The translations under genes and the position numbers were made by a program. The notes below the pieces were generated by a model. It saw nothing but the letters and a program-made list of their open reading frames with translations, did not search any database and had not been told where the DNA came from. 64,000 nucleotides of DNA from Paraferrimonas sp. SM1919 (lineage in GTDB: Bacteria; Pseudomonadota; Gammaproteobacteria; Enterobacterales; Shewanellaceae), in NCBI RefSeq assembly GCF_010993985.1, contig NZ_WINH01000016.1, positions 1 through 64,000 on the forward strand, read 5' to 3'. Below, in pieces: positions 16,885 to 25,064 of the stretch (positions are counted from its first letter, which is position 1; every line of letters starts with the position of its first letter).

Positions 16885-18285
16885 ATGCCTTGGCGCTATA
16901 ACTATCTCACAGCATTACCCCATTTATGTTCTGAAGAGATCCCACAAGGGCTAACTAAGCCAGCTTGGATTCTGCAAAACCAGCAACTGGCTGACGAACT
17001 GTCTATCGACTTGAATGCCCCCCAGTGGTTGACACTATTAGCTGGTAATCAACAACGACATAAAAGTTATGCGCAAGTCTATAGTGGTCACCAGTTCGGT
17101 AGCTATACCCCTAAACTAGGAGATGGTAGGGGCGTATTTCTTGGTGAGCGACAGCACCAACAAGGTTTTTGGTATGAAGTTTTTTTAAAAGGTTCAGGCA
17201 CTACCGCTTATTCTAGGCATGGCGATGGCAGAGCCACCCTGAACGCTTGTATTAAAGAATTTTTAGCAAGTGAGGCCATGTACCATTTAGACATCGCCAC
17301 CACACGAAGCTTAGGTGTCATTCAAGGTAACAACAAGATCATGCGGGATACTCAACATCATGCAGCGATCACTGTTCGCGTCAACCAGAGTCATATTCGC
17401 TTTGGTCATTTTCAGTACGCTCGCTGGGGCATGCACAACAACCCTCAAGCCCTGCAACAATTATTAAATTTTACGCTGCGTGAATTTTTTCCTGAACTTG
17501 CTTGTGATCAACAGGGGTATCAGGCATGGTTTGCAAAGGTCGTAAAGCGCACTGCCACATTGGTGGCCAAATGGCAAAGTATTGGGTTTACCCATGGGGC
17601 AATGAATACCGATAATATGGCCATTTTAGGCGATACCATTGACTATGGCACCTTCGCCTTTTTAGACACTTATAATGAAAGCTTGATTGCCGACCCAAGT
17701 GATTATGAAGGACATTATGCTTTTAATATGCAACCCGCTATCGCCTTATGGAATCTGCGAAAATTAGCTGATGCCGTCGATACCCTCATCGATGGCGAAG
17801 CCATGCAATCAAGCTTAAATCAATTTCAGCAGCACTTAGTCACGGCGTTTTTAGACCATATGTGCCCAAGAATGGGTTTAGCCCGTCACCTTGGTGACCG
17901 GCAACTACTCGATGTTATCGACACTTGGCGTTCGCTATTGCAACAGGCAAAGCTCGATTATAGTTACTCGATGCGACTACTGAGTCAGTATACGGGCAGT
18001 AATAGCCAGCAATTATGGCCGCAACTAACACAATTGGCCCCCATGAAATCCTGGTTGCAACAATTCCATCAATTGGTTAAAGCTTTTGACAGCAACTGGC
18101 GCCAACAACGGCAAAATTACAACCCTGCGGTTATTTTAAGAAACGGTTATTGTCAGCAAGCTATTGAACAGGCTAAAGTTGGTAACCTAAAGCCTTTGCA
18201 GGATCTTTATGTCGCCATTCAACGGCCTTATGATGAGCCGACCCATGCGCCCTATTTAAGTCAGCCACCAGCTATTTCAATATAA
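16885..18285 (+). CDS. selO: Protein adenylyltransferase SelO
   Basis: SelO is a pseudokinase-fold enzyme that transfers AMP from ATP to Ser, Thr and Tyr of redox-linked proteins. The ATP-binding GDGRGVFLGE, KGSGTTAYSRHGDGRATL and THGAMNTDNMAILG...DYG blocks are present. ATG 16885 is preferred over the in-frame TTG at 16870 because a GGGGG ribosome-binding site lies eight bases before it; this gives 466 residues. The C-terminus ends PPAISI and lacks the Cys-Ser-Ser tail I recall in E. coli SelO, where that Cys forms a regulatory disulfide. It is divergent from the SYLF gene. Confidence 0.93.
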   Translation: MPWRYNYLTALPHLCSEEIPQGLTKPAWILQNQQLADELSIDLNAPQWLTLLAGNQQRHKSYAQVYSGHQFGSYTPKLGDGRGVFLGERQHQQGFWYEVFLKGSGTTAYSRHGDGRATLNACIKEFLASEAMYHLDIATTRSLGVIQGNNKIMRDTQHHAAITVRVNQSHIRFGHFQYARWGMHNNPQALQQLLNFTLREFFPELACDQQGYQAWFAKVVKRTATLVAKWQSIGFTHGAMNTDNMAILGDTIDYGTFAFLDTYNESLIADPSDYEGHYAFNMQPAIALWNLRKLADAVDTLIDGEAMQSSLNQFQQHLVTAFLDHMCPRMGLARHLGDRQLLDVIDTWRSLLQQAKLDYSYSMRLLSQYTGSNSQQLWPQLTQLAPMKSWLQQFHQLVKAFDSNWRQQRQNYNPAVILRNGYCQQAIEQAKVGNLKPLQDLYVAIQRPYDEPTHAPYLSQPPAISI

Positions 18286-18334
18286 GGCTAGAACGACTCC
18301 CGTAACCACTAATCAATCAAAACAGCAATAAATT

Positions 18335-18622
18335 ATGAAATTTTTAAGATATGATGCCGATCACCAGCAACTTTTATTCAGTGTAGATGTCGATAAAGTA
18401 GATGATCCCAAACAATTGCTTGAATTGGCTTGTGAGCAATTAGGGCTACAACTCCTTAAATATGAGCATGGCGCCGATCGAGCATTTGCTTTAGTTGATT
18501 TTGAGGGCTGCAACCTTGAATGGCACTTTGAGCATTATTCCGAAGTAATGTGGTTACATAGCGATACAGAGGAAGGTGCTGACAACCTTAACTTTTTAGC
18601 CAATTGGCAGCAAAGAATATGA
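18335..18622 (+). CDS. Small conserved acidic protein (possibly DUF3630)
   Basis: This 95-residue acidic protein has no signal peptide or membrane segment. Trp and His residues cluster near the end (LEWHFEHYSEVMWLH). Its stop overlaps the start of srkA in an ATGA junction, so it is translationally coupled to the stress kinase. From memory, Shewanella relatives have a small gene at this position assigned to DUF3630; this needs a profile search. Function is unknown. Confidence 0.75.
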   Translation: MKFLRYDADHQQLLFSVDVDKVDDPKQLLELACEQLGLQLLKYEHGADRAFALVDFEGCNLEWHFEHYSEVMWLHSDTEEGADNLNFLANWQQRI

Positions 18623-19602
18623 CCGCACAATTTGATTACCAAAATTTAAGTCCTGATTTAATTCTGTATGCCGTGGAACAGCTAGGGATCTATCCAGAAA
18701 CAGGACTGCTTGCCCTAAACAGTTATGAAAACCGCGTCTACCAGTTCCGCTGTGATCGAGGCAATCGTTATGTGGTCAAATTTTATCGCCCCCAACGCTG
18801 GACTCAGCAACAAATTCAAGAGGAACTTGATTTTGCAGTTGAACTCGCTAACCAAGAAGTGCCCATTGCGGCACCTATTGCTATTGATGGGCAAACCCTG
18901 CATCAATACCAAGGTTATTTTTTTGCTTTATTTGCATCGGTTGGTGGGCGCAGCTTCGAAGTGGATAATTTCGATCAACTTGAAGGCGTTGGACGCTTCT
19001 TAGGCCGCATTCACAACATTGCTCAAAGTAAAAGCTTTCAATTCCGCCCCACGGTCAGTGTGCAAGAATTTGGTACCCAAGCGCTCAGCTACTTAAAACA
19101 ACAAGGACAATTACCCGCGTTCTTAGAAACACCGTTTTTTACTATAGCAGAGCAATTGCTAAATAAAGCCCATGAAGGCATGCAAAGCGTCAACTATAAA
19201 AATCAGCGTCTGCACGGTGACTTACACCCAAGTAATATCTTGTGGACGGCCGATGGCGCAAGCTTTGTCGACTTAGATGATGCGAGAATGGGCCCCGCCA
19301 TTCAAGATATTTGGATGATGCTTAGTGGCGATAAAGCGAATCAATTAGCGCAACTCGACACCATAGCGGAGGCTTATGAGGAATTCAGTCAATTCCCCCA
19401 TCAACAACTGGCGTTAATGGAGCCTTTGCGTGCTTTAAGAATGTTACATTATGTGGCGTGGTTGGCCAGACGAGCTAACGATCCTGCATTTATTCAGAGC
19501 TTTCCTTGGTTTTATGAAGATAAATATTGGGAACAGCAAATACTAAGCTTCAAAGAACAATTAGCCGTTTTAGATGAACAGCCTTTATCTTTGAGGTTTT
19601 AG
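18619..19602 (+). CDS. srkA: Stress response kinase A (YihE/RdoA)
   Basis: SrkA is a Ser/Thr kinase of the aminoglycoside phosphotransferase/choline kinase fold; in E. coli it counters stress-induced death and is induced by the Cpx response. With the ATG at 18619 (327 residues) the start overlaps the preceding stop as ATGA, which favours it over the TTG at 18604. Catalytic motifs LHGDLHPSNILW and VDLDDA are intact, and the N-terminal YVVKFYRP holds the ATP-binding Lys. It sits 64 bases before dsbA, the E. coli order in which the two share a Cpx-responsive transcript. Confidence 0.93.
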   Translation: MTAQFDYQNLSPDLILYAVEQLGIYPETGLLALNSYENRVYQFRCDRGNRYVVKFYRPQRWTQQQIQEELDFAVELANQEVPIAAPIAIDGQTLHQYQGYFFALFASVGGRSFEVDNFDQLEGVGRFLGRIHNIAQSKSFQFRPTVSVQEFGTQALSYLKQQGQLPAFLETPFFTIAEQLLNKAHEGMQSVNYKNQRLHGDLHPSNILWTADGASFVDLDDARMGPAIQDIWMMLSGDKANQLAQLDTIAEAYEEFSQFPHQQLALMEPLRALRMLHYVAWLARRANDPAFIQSFPWFYEDKYWEQQILSFKEQLAVLDEQPLSLRF

Positions 19603-19666
19603 ACTTAGTGCTATTTATGATAAAGTTTTTTACAACAACTACTCCACATGATTTAAGGATTTAAGG

Positions 19667-20272
19667 ATGAAAAAGTTTTTTGCTATTGCTCTTGCGATAT
19701 TGCTTACTCCAGCAGCTGCTTTAGCGCAATTTAAAGAAGGTGTGCATTATGAAGTACTGCCTACAGCCGCCACCAAGACGCCAGAAGTTAAAGAGTTTTT
19801 CTCTTTTTACTGCGGCCATTGTTTCAGTTTTGAAACTGGCCAGTTACCAAAACTAAAAAGCAAGTTAGGCCAGAATGTTAAATTTGAGCAAAGCCATGTA
19901 GATTTCATTCGTGGCAACATGGGGGTTGAGGCCACCAAAGCTTTATTAGTCGCCCGCCTGACTAATGTAGAAAAAGACTTTAAAAAGAAGTTTTTCCAAG
20001 ATATTCACATTCAACGTAAGCCTTTTAATAGCGTTAATGACATTAAAGCTTTATTTGCAGAAGTTGGTGTCGATGCTAAGACTTTTGATGGTGCCTACAA
20101 TTCATTCATGGTTGACCAAGGTCTTCGTCAAATGCAACTAGCTCAAAAACAAGCCCGTTTAACCGGCGTACCAAGCTTCGTTGTAAACGGCAAGTATAAA
20201 GTATTGAATTCTGGCGCCAAGAGCTGGGATGAAATACATGAAATTATTCAGTACTTGACCACTAAAAAATAA
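19667..20272 (+). CDS. dsbA: Thiol:disulfide interchange protein DsbA
   Basis: DsbA introduces disulfide bonds into exported proteins in the periplasm and is re-oxidised by DsbB. The 201 residues include a signal peptide cleaved after Ala20 (AALA-QF), the thioredoxin-fold FFSFYCGHC active site (Cys49, Cys52) and the cis-Pro loop GVPSF. The dipeptide between the cysteines is Gly-His, the protein disulfide isomerase type, rather than the usual Pro-His of DsbA; the codons TGC GGC CAT TGT are clear. An AAGGA ribosome-binding site precedes the ATG. It follows srkA. Confidence 0.95.
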   Translation: MKKFFAIALAILLTPAAALAQFKEGVHYEVLPTAATKTPEVKEFFSFYCGHCFSFETGQLPKLKSKLGQNVKFEQSHVDFIRGNMGVEATKALLVARLTNVEKDFKKKFFQDIHIQRKPFNSVNDIKALFAEVGVDAKTFDGAYNSFMVDQGLRQMQLAQKQARLTGVPSFVVNGKYKVLNSGAKSWDEIHEIIQYLTTKK

Positions 20273-20304
20273 TTTTCTCAATACTTAGCCAACTGCTTAC
20301 CTTC

Positions 20305-20333
20305 AAGGATGGTTTGTGACCTAAACCATCCTT
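20305..20333 (+). terminator. Perfect inverted repeat after dsbA
   Basis: AAGGATGGTTT-gtgacct-AAACCATCCTT forms an 11-pair stem 32 bases after the dsbA stop. It lacks a T-run, so it may stabilise the 3' end or terminate weakly. Confidence 0.5.
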
Positions 20334-20339
20334 GCCATA

Positions 20340-20570
20340 ACATTTTGATTGAATTGCACTCGGTTCGTTTACTGTCTTTCCCGATCCCTGGTATTGCGAT
20401 ACTTCTGTAAGCCCTCCATCTCAGCAGCAATAATGAGTTTTGAAACTGCAAGCGGCTAAAGCGAGCAGCCTTTGAGTAGGTCTTGGGTCATTAAGGTCAG
20501 CTTTGCCGATTGGTTGTTATACCCAAAGGACTGGGCCACGATAAGTCATGGCATTCCAAAAAACTTTCAA
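20340..20570. other. Intergenic stretch with no assigned function
   Basis: This stretch between the dsbA and zapB terminators has no believable open frame, and its G/C-rich patches ('aagcggctaaagcgagcagcc') form only weak stems. I see no tRNA, known riboswitch or repeat core. A small RNA cannot be excluded. Confidence 0.4.
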
Positions 20571-20605
20571 AAAAAATCCCTAAGCAGTGGCTTAGGGATT
20601 TTTGT
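20571..20605 (-). terminator. Terminator after zapB
   Basis: On the minus strand AAATCCCTAAG-ccactg-CTTAGGGATTT is followed by a long T-run. It also has T residues on the plus strand and could act in both directions between dsbA and zapB. Confidence 0.85.
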
Positions 20606-20639
20606 ATAACAGACAGGCATTTGCTTACTTTTTTATTCG

Positions 20640-20873
20640 CTATAATGCGTCTTTGACTTCTTCGTTCATACGAGTAACTAACAAGCCAATAGAATCCTTA
20701 AATTGTTGCAACTCGGCATTAATGGTTTGTGATTCTGTTTGTAAAGCTTGGTTCTGTAAGCGTAACTGCTCGTTTTGTCGTCGTTCTTCCTCAAGCTCCA
20801 TTTTTTGTAACTCAATGGTATCTAATGCTGCTTGGATTTTCGTTTCTAGTTGACTTAATAACTCTAAACTCAT
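20640..20873 (-). CDS. zapB: Cell division protein ZapB
   Basis: ZapB is a small coiled-coil protein that binds ZapA at the Z-ring and links it to MatP and the chromosome terminus. The whole 77-residue protein is predicted coiled coil, with Leu/Ile heptads broken by Glu/Gln/Arg. The start MSLELLSQLETKIQAALDTI is close to that of E. coli ZapB. It is monocistronic with its own terminator. Confidence 0.88.
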   Translation of the reverse strand: MSLELLSQLETKIQAALDTIELQKMELEEERRQNEQLRLQNQALQTESQTINAELQQFKDSIGLLVTRMNEEVKDAL

Positions 20874-21103
20874 AATGCTATTCCTTAGTAAACACTAACT
20901 TATTGATTGTATCAGGGAAATCAATACTTCAAAGAATAAAATGGTATAAATTGTCATTTAAAAGATTAAAAACACCTCAGTTAGTCCTTGTTGCCACATA
21001 AATCATAAAAAATAGGCTAATCTTTGAAAGCAATGGCGAAAAAATGTATAGTGCGCCGGTTTATCAGCAATCACGCTGCTCATTCCATAAGTAGGATCGT
21101 CCC

Positions 21104-22699
21104 TTGATTACAGCATCTAATATCACCATGCAATTTGGCTCTAAGCCATTATTCGAAAATGTTTCAGTTAAATTTGGTGGCGGCAATCGCTATGGCTTAA
21201 TTGGAGCCAACGGTTGTGGTAAATCCACATTTATGAAAATCCTAGATGGTACCCTAGAGCCTACCGCTGGTAATGTTTCTGTGCCGCCCAATACCCGTGT
21301 TGGTAAACTAAATCAGGATCAGTTTGCCTATGAAGAATTTTCCGTAATTGACACTGTAATTATGGGCCATAAAGAGCTTTGGGCAGTGAAGGAAGAGCGT
21401 GATCGTATTTATTCTTTGCCAGAAATGAGCGAAGAAGACGGCATGAAGGTGGCCGACCTGGAGACTGAATTTGCCGAAATGGATGGCTACAGTGCCGATT
21501 CAAAAGCAGGCGAACTGTTACTTTCTGTAGGTATTCCTACCGAGCAGCACTACGGCCCAATGAGCGAGATCGCCCCAGGTTGGAAACTGCGTGTACTATT
21601 GGCGCAGGCGCTATTTTCTGATCCAGATGTATTACTACTGGACGAACCGACCAACAACTTGGACATTAACACCATCCGTTGGTTGGAAGGCGTCATCAAC
21701 GACCGTAAGAGCACCATGGTTATCATTTCCCACGACCGTCACTTCTTAAACTCAGTATGTACCCATATGGCGGATATTGATTACGGCGAGTTAAAGGTTT
21801 ACCCAGGTAACTATGATGACTTTATGAGTGCATCAACCCAAGCTCGCGAGAAGCTACAAGCTGAAAATGCCGCTAAAAAAGCGCAAATTGCTGAGCTACA
21901 AAACTTTGTTAGCCGCTTCTCTGCCAACGCTTCTAAAGCGCGTCAGGCGACCTCTCGTCAGAAGCTGATTGAGAAGATCAAAGTGGAAGACATGAAGCCT
22001 TCAAGCCGTGTTAGCCCATACATTCGCTTTACCCAAGAGAAGAAGCTGCACCGTTTAGCCCTAGAAGTAGAGAACTTCAGCCACGGCTTCGATGGTGAAT
22101 CATTATTTGCGGCGTCTAATTTTATGATTGAAGCGGGTGACCGTGTGGCTATCATCGGTGAAAACGGTGTCGGTAAGACGACCATTCTAAAATGTCTAAT
22201 GGGTGAATTAACCCCTAATTCAGGCATGATCAAATGGTCTGAAAACGCCACCCTAGGTTACTACGCTCAGGATCATGCCCACGAGTTTGAGCAAGACATG
22301 AACCTATTTGACTGGATGAGCCAATGGCGTCAAGAAGGTGATGACGACCAAGCGGTACGCGCTATCCTAGGTCGCTTACTGTTCAACCATGATGCCATTA
22401 AAAAGTCAGTTAAGGTGTGTTCGGGTGGTGAGCAAGGCCGCCTGTTATTCGGCAAGCTAATGATGCACAAAACCAACGTGTTAATTATGGATGAGCCGAC
22501 GAACCACTTAGACATGGAATCGATTGAATCGATCAACTTAGCGTTAGAGAACTTTGAAGGCACCATTATCTTTGTTTCCCACGACCGTGAGTTTGTATCG
22601 TCAATTGCCAAGCGTGTAATTGAAGTAAAAGATAATAAGTTAAATGATTTCCACGGTACTTATGCGGAGCTGTTGGCTTCACAGGGCATCGAAGGGTAG
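21104..22699 (+). CDS. ybiT: ABC-F family ATPase YbiT
   Basis: YbiT is a soluble ABC-F protein with two ATP-binding domains and no membrane part. Such proteins act at the ribosomal E-site, though the exact role of YbiT is less clear than that of EttA. The 531 residues carry two Walker A motifs (GANGCGKST near 34; GENGVGKTT in the second half), two [20 protein letters not shown]alker B motifs and the linker between. The start is TTG, supported by AGGA upstream and by the family's [15 protein letters not shown] beginning. Identity to remembered E. coli YbiT is high throughout. Confidence 0.95.
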   Translation: MITASNITMQFGSKPLFENVSVKFGGGNRYGLIGANGCGKSTFMKILDGTLEPTAGNVSVPPNTRVGKLNQDQFAYEEFSVIDTVIMGHKELWAVKEERDRIYSLPEMSEEDGMKVADLETEFAEMDGYSADSKAGELLLSVGIPTEQHYGPMSEIAPGWKLRVLLAQALFSDPDVLLLDEPTNNLDINTIRWLEGVINDRKSTMVIISHDRHFLNSVCTHMADIDYGELKVYPGNYDDFMSASTQAREKLQAENAAKKAQIAELQNFVSRFSANASKARQATSRQKLIEKIKVEDMKPSSRVSPYIRFTQEKKLHRLALEVENFSHGFDGESLFAASNFMIEAGDRVAIIGENGVGKTTILKCLMGELTPNSGMIKWSENATLGYYAQDHAHEFEQDMNLFDWMSQWRQEGDDDQAVRAILGRLLFNHDAIKKSVKVCSGGEQGRLLFGKLMMHKTNVLIMDEPTNHLDMESIESINLALENFEGTIIFVSHDREFVSSIAKRVIEVKDNKLNDFHGTYAELLASQGIEG

Positions 22700-22706
22700 A
22701 TTTTTT

Positions 22707-22725
22707 AATAGGATTTCATCCTATT
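22707..22725 (+). terminator. Small hairpin after ybiT
   Basis: AATAGGAT-ttc-ATCCTATT, eight bases after the ybiT stop and just before the stronger terminator at 22738. Confidence 0.4.
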
Positions 22726-22737
22726 GACCTTGTTGTT

Positions 22738-22771
22738 AAGGGTATGGAGCTGCGCTCCATACCCTTTTTTT
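22738..22771 (+). terminator. Strong terminator after ybiT
   Basis: GGGTATGGAG-ctgc-GCTCCATACCC is followed by seven T residues, a classic Rho-independent terminator. Confidence 0.92.
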
Positions 22772-22837
22772 GTTTTCTTTTTAAGCTGCGCTTAGCTGGT
22801 GTGGTTTTCATTATTTTATTTCGGGATACCGATATCG

Positions 22838-22894
22838 GTTTCTTTTTAAAGCTGCGCTTGGCTTTTCGAGCTGGGAGTCGCGGTGGCGACGGCA
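22838..22894 (-). repeat. Dispersed repeat, copy 2 (inverted relative to copies 1 and 3)
   Basis: Read on the minus strand it contains GTCGCCACCGCGACTCCCAG and then CGAAAAGCCAAGCGCAGC. It matches copy 1 (552-615) at nearly every base of the core and copy 3 (25065-25147) in the 'gaaaagccaagcgcagctt' block. A fragment, 'aagctgcgcttagct', recurs at 22783-22797. Confidence 0.6.
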
Positions 22895-23115
22895 CGTCAG
22901 GGGAAAACAACAGCTTAATACTTCAGGCATCCCTGCCTTACGCCCTCCGGGTCTGCTAAAGCAGCACAAAATTGTTCCTGACAATTTTGTCCCCGACACC
23001 CCCTGAGCCGCCCCTTACTTTGCTTAACCAGAATTTTTCATTCGTCATTACGCTGACGGCTATATTCGCCATCCTTGGCTCTAACTAGCCTTACAGGCCA
23101 TCCATGGCCTGAACA
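22895..23115. repeat. Palindrome-rich intergenic tract before the second cassette cluster
   Basis: This non-coding tract holds several short inverted repeats: ACAAAATTG-ttcctga-CAATTTTGT (about 22966-22990) and CAGGCCAT-cc-ATGGCCTG (about 23094-23111). A similar loop, CTAGGCA-tgga-TGCCTAG (24929-24946), lies on the far side of the cassettes. The short frames through it are not believable genes. Confidence 0.5.
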
Positions 23116-23522
23116 GCTATTTCTCAATCAAATTCTTCGCAAAGTCAGAGGGGAATTTGAGTAACAATACGGTTTCAAAGCCGATACTCAAACACGCTTT
23201 TGCCCCATTCCGAGTTACGAGTATCGAGCAACGAGAGCGGGCTTCGCCCTTCGAGGGATGAGTTATGAGCACATCGAATAAAGACAAATTGTCTATTACT
23301 AACAGGTGAACATTTCCACAGTTATTACTGTTCCGCAGATTAATTGGTGGCAAACATAGCCTAAATAAGCTTTTGGAAGGCTCGATAATCTTCCAATATT
23401 TAACTAAGTTATTGATTAACTTAAAAGTAGCCAAGGTATGTAGGGAAACCCTACATCAACAGGCTTGTTTTGCCGGGTGTGATTTTTAGTTTTTCCAATC
23501 TTCGCTGTAAATTTGTACTTTA
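23116..23522. other. Intergenic stretch without a supported gene
   Basis: No frame looks coding. The stretch includes ATGTAGGG-aaa-CCCTACAT (about 23437-23455). It also has an inverted copy, at 23364-23400, of the core found at 23570-23603 (GGAAGATTATCGAGC on the minus strand). It may be the remains of older cassettes. Confidence 0.4.
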
Positions 23523-23607
23523 TTTCAACAAGTTAAAGTGACATAGTATTTGTAAGTTAAATTTTGTGCGGAAGATTATCGAGCTTCCGCTTAATAAGCT
23601 GTTAGAA
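23523..23607 (+). other. Degenerate attC-like site before the cassette gene at 23624
   Basis: A left TTCAACAAGTTAAAG and a right CTTAATAAGCTGTTAG pair partly, and a central GCGGAAG..CTTCCGC stem lies between them. The right box GTTAGAA departs from GTTRRRY only at its last base. The site ends 16 bases before the cassette gene, the expected place. It is weaker than the two sites downstream. Confidence 0.4.
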
Positions 23608-23623
23608 ATCAATCAGGATTAGC

Positions 23624-24124
23624 ATGGACATCAATTGGCAGGGCTTAATCACGGGCGCAATAACAGTTTTTGTGATTACGTACTTTACAAAAAGAGCTAC
23701 CTTCGCTGCGCAAGAAGGTGAATTAAAGTTCGGGCTATTTATAAAGGGCTTGGGCTTGGTCTGTTTGTTGTTTTCGGTAGTTCCATTTGTTGTATTAATA
23801 ACTGGAAATTATCAGGTAGAGAAACCTGGAGAAACAACAGCTCTTATTGGTTTAACCATAGGCTTTGGCGTCGGTGCTATTTATACCATGGCTGAAGGGT
23901 TCTTTGTAAAAGGCACTTACGATGATACTACGATTCTCTTTTCAACTCCTTGGTCTGGCAAGAAAAGCGAGAAATGGGATGATCTTGAATCAGTAAATTT
24001 TAATGGCTGGTGTTATTGGTATGTGCTCAAATTCAAGAGCGGGAATGTAATTCGGTTGTCTTCATATTTGGGCGGTCATGGCTATTTATTAGAATTTTTG
24101 CAGGACCGTGGTTATGATTTCTAA
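23624..24124 (+). CDS. Three-helix membrane protein with a C-terminal soluble domain (integron cassette gene)
   Basis: The 166-residue protein is not recognised by name. It has about three transmembrane helices (near 7-22, 40-62 and 72-92) followed by a soluble tail of about 70 residues, predicted mostly beta (TTILFSTPWSGKKSEKWDDLESVNF...YWYVLKFKSGNVIRLSSYLGG). That layout recalls small bacterial PH-like domain proteins, in which a membrane anchor carries a beta-sandwich; this is an inference from shape. AGGA lies six bases before the ATG. The stop codon is inside the R'' box of the attC that follows, a hallmark of cassette genes. Confidence 0.7.
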   Translation: MDINWQGLITGAITVFVITYFTKRATFAAQEGELKFGLFIKGLGLVCLLFSVVPFVVLITGNYQVEKPGETTALIGLTIGFGVGAIYTMAEGFFVKGTYDDTTILFSTPWSGKKSEKWDDLESVNFNGWCYWYVLKFKSGNVIRLSSYLGGHGYLLEFLQDRGYDF

Positions 24125-24235
24125 CAAGTTGCTGCACGCTGACACATATTGCTACGCTCGTTTTTGTGTGTCGCTGCGCTCCATAATACACAAAAACGCT
24201 CTCCCCAATATGTGCAGGTGAGCAAGGCGTTAGGC
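24119..24235 (+). other. attC recombination site between two cassette genes
   Basis: The site runs from the R'' box TTCTAAC (24119-24125) to the R' box GTTAGGC (24229-24235). The arms pair at several levels: GCTGCAC/GTGCAGGTGAGC, CACATATTG/CAATATGTG and GTTTTTGTGT/ACACAAAAAC. This is the imperfect cruciform that integron integrases recognise as folded single strands. The preceding gene stops inside the R'' box and the next starts seven bases after R'. Confidence 0.88.
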
Positions 24236-24241
24236 ATCTAA

Positions 24242-24718
24242 ATGAGAAACGAAGGATTAGTTAAAGTTCACGTATCTTTACCCAATCACTGGATGATTGG
24301 TGGCGAGTCTATGTGGGCAGAGCCGCTAGGGAATAATATTTATCGGCTTGAAAACGTTCCATTCTTTTCGTACTCGTTAAACTTCAATGATGAAGTAAAA
24401 GCTTTTGAGGACGATAACGGCATATTGGAAATTGAAAATGTCATAGCAAGAAGCGGTAACCGCACTCTCAGAATTATTTTTGACAAATCAATTGATAGAG
24501 ATAAACAAGATTTTTATATTGAAAAAATTCGCGATTTGGATTGTTCATTGGAAAGATGGGATGAAACATACTTAACTGTCAATGTTCGTAAATCTGCTTG
24601 CTATTTAGATGTAATCAAAAAGTTTGATATCTGGGATGCGGAAGATATTTTTGCTTATGAAACATGTGACGAGCAAATTCCAGGATCCTTCGATGCTGAG
24701 CCGAATGACGATGCCTAA
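24242..24718 (+). CDS. DUF4265-like protein (integron cassette gene)
   Basis: The 158-residue soluble acidic protein resembles DUF4265 as I remember it: ESMWAEPLG, then LENVPFFSYSLNFNDEV, then a short beta segment and an IARSGNRTLRIIF block. DUF4265 has no established function. The gene has no ribosome-binding site of its own, so expression may depend on read-through from the cassette upstream. The stop overlaps the R'' box of the next attC. Confidence 0.8.
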   Translation: MRNEGLVKVHVSLPNHWMIGGESMWAEPLGNNIYRLENVPFFSYSLNFNDEVKAFEDDNGILEIENVIARSGNRTLRIIFDKSIDRDKQDFYIEKIRDLDCSLERWDETYLTVNVRKSACYLDVIKKFDIWDAEDIFAYETCDEQIPGSFDAEPNDDA

Positions 24719-24810
24719 CAAATAAGGATAGGCCGCAAAACGCTTGGCTTGCGCTCCTTCGTCGCTAATTTTAGCCAAGCATTTATGCGCCCATTAGCAA
24801 GGCGTTACCT
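24713..24810 (+). other. attC recombination site after the DUF4265-like cassette
   Basis: The R'' box GCCTAAC (24713-24719) fits RYYYAAC. The arms GCTTGGCT/AGCCAAGC and GGCCGCAAAAC/TTTATGCGCCC pair around it. The right end GGCGTTACCT keeps the GTT core, but the following bases depart from RRRY, so the site may no longer recombine or may be the junction with old chromosome. Confidence 0.8.
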
Positions 24811-25064
24811 CTCAAATCGTAAATCATTTTTGTCCAAAACTGAGTTAGGCTGAGCCACTATTGATAACGAACCGCTACTCAATTCACCCCTTCATTCTGC
24901 GCTTAATTTGATTGAGTTAATAGAGTTGCTAGGCATGGATGCCTAGTAAGAACTGTTGGAGGCAGGACGCCGAATCAGTTCGTACTCGACTATTAACGAG
25001 TGAAAAATTAAGACGAAGCAGATTGCGGGGGCAGGAGGGGAGTCCAGAGGGGAAAACTGGTTTT
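24811..25064. other. Intergenic stretch after the cassettes
   Basis: No believable gene is present. It contains the loop CTAGGCA-tgga-TGCCTAG (24929-24946), a counterpart of the palindrome near 23094-23111, and then a G-rich run before the third dispersed repeat. Confidence 0.4.

Noticed and set aside
22811..22999. Minus-strand frame resembling another at 24929-25120
   Set aside because: The likeness comes from the shared dispersed repeat in both places; neither has a ribosome-binding site or conserved protein features.
23117..23434. 105-codon minus-strand frame in the intergenic tract
   Set aside because: It crosses repeats and the inverted attC-like core, and the translation shows no domain, so it is most likely a chance frame.
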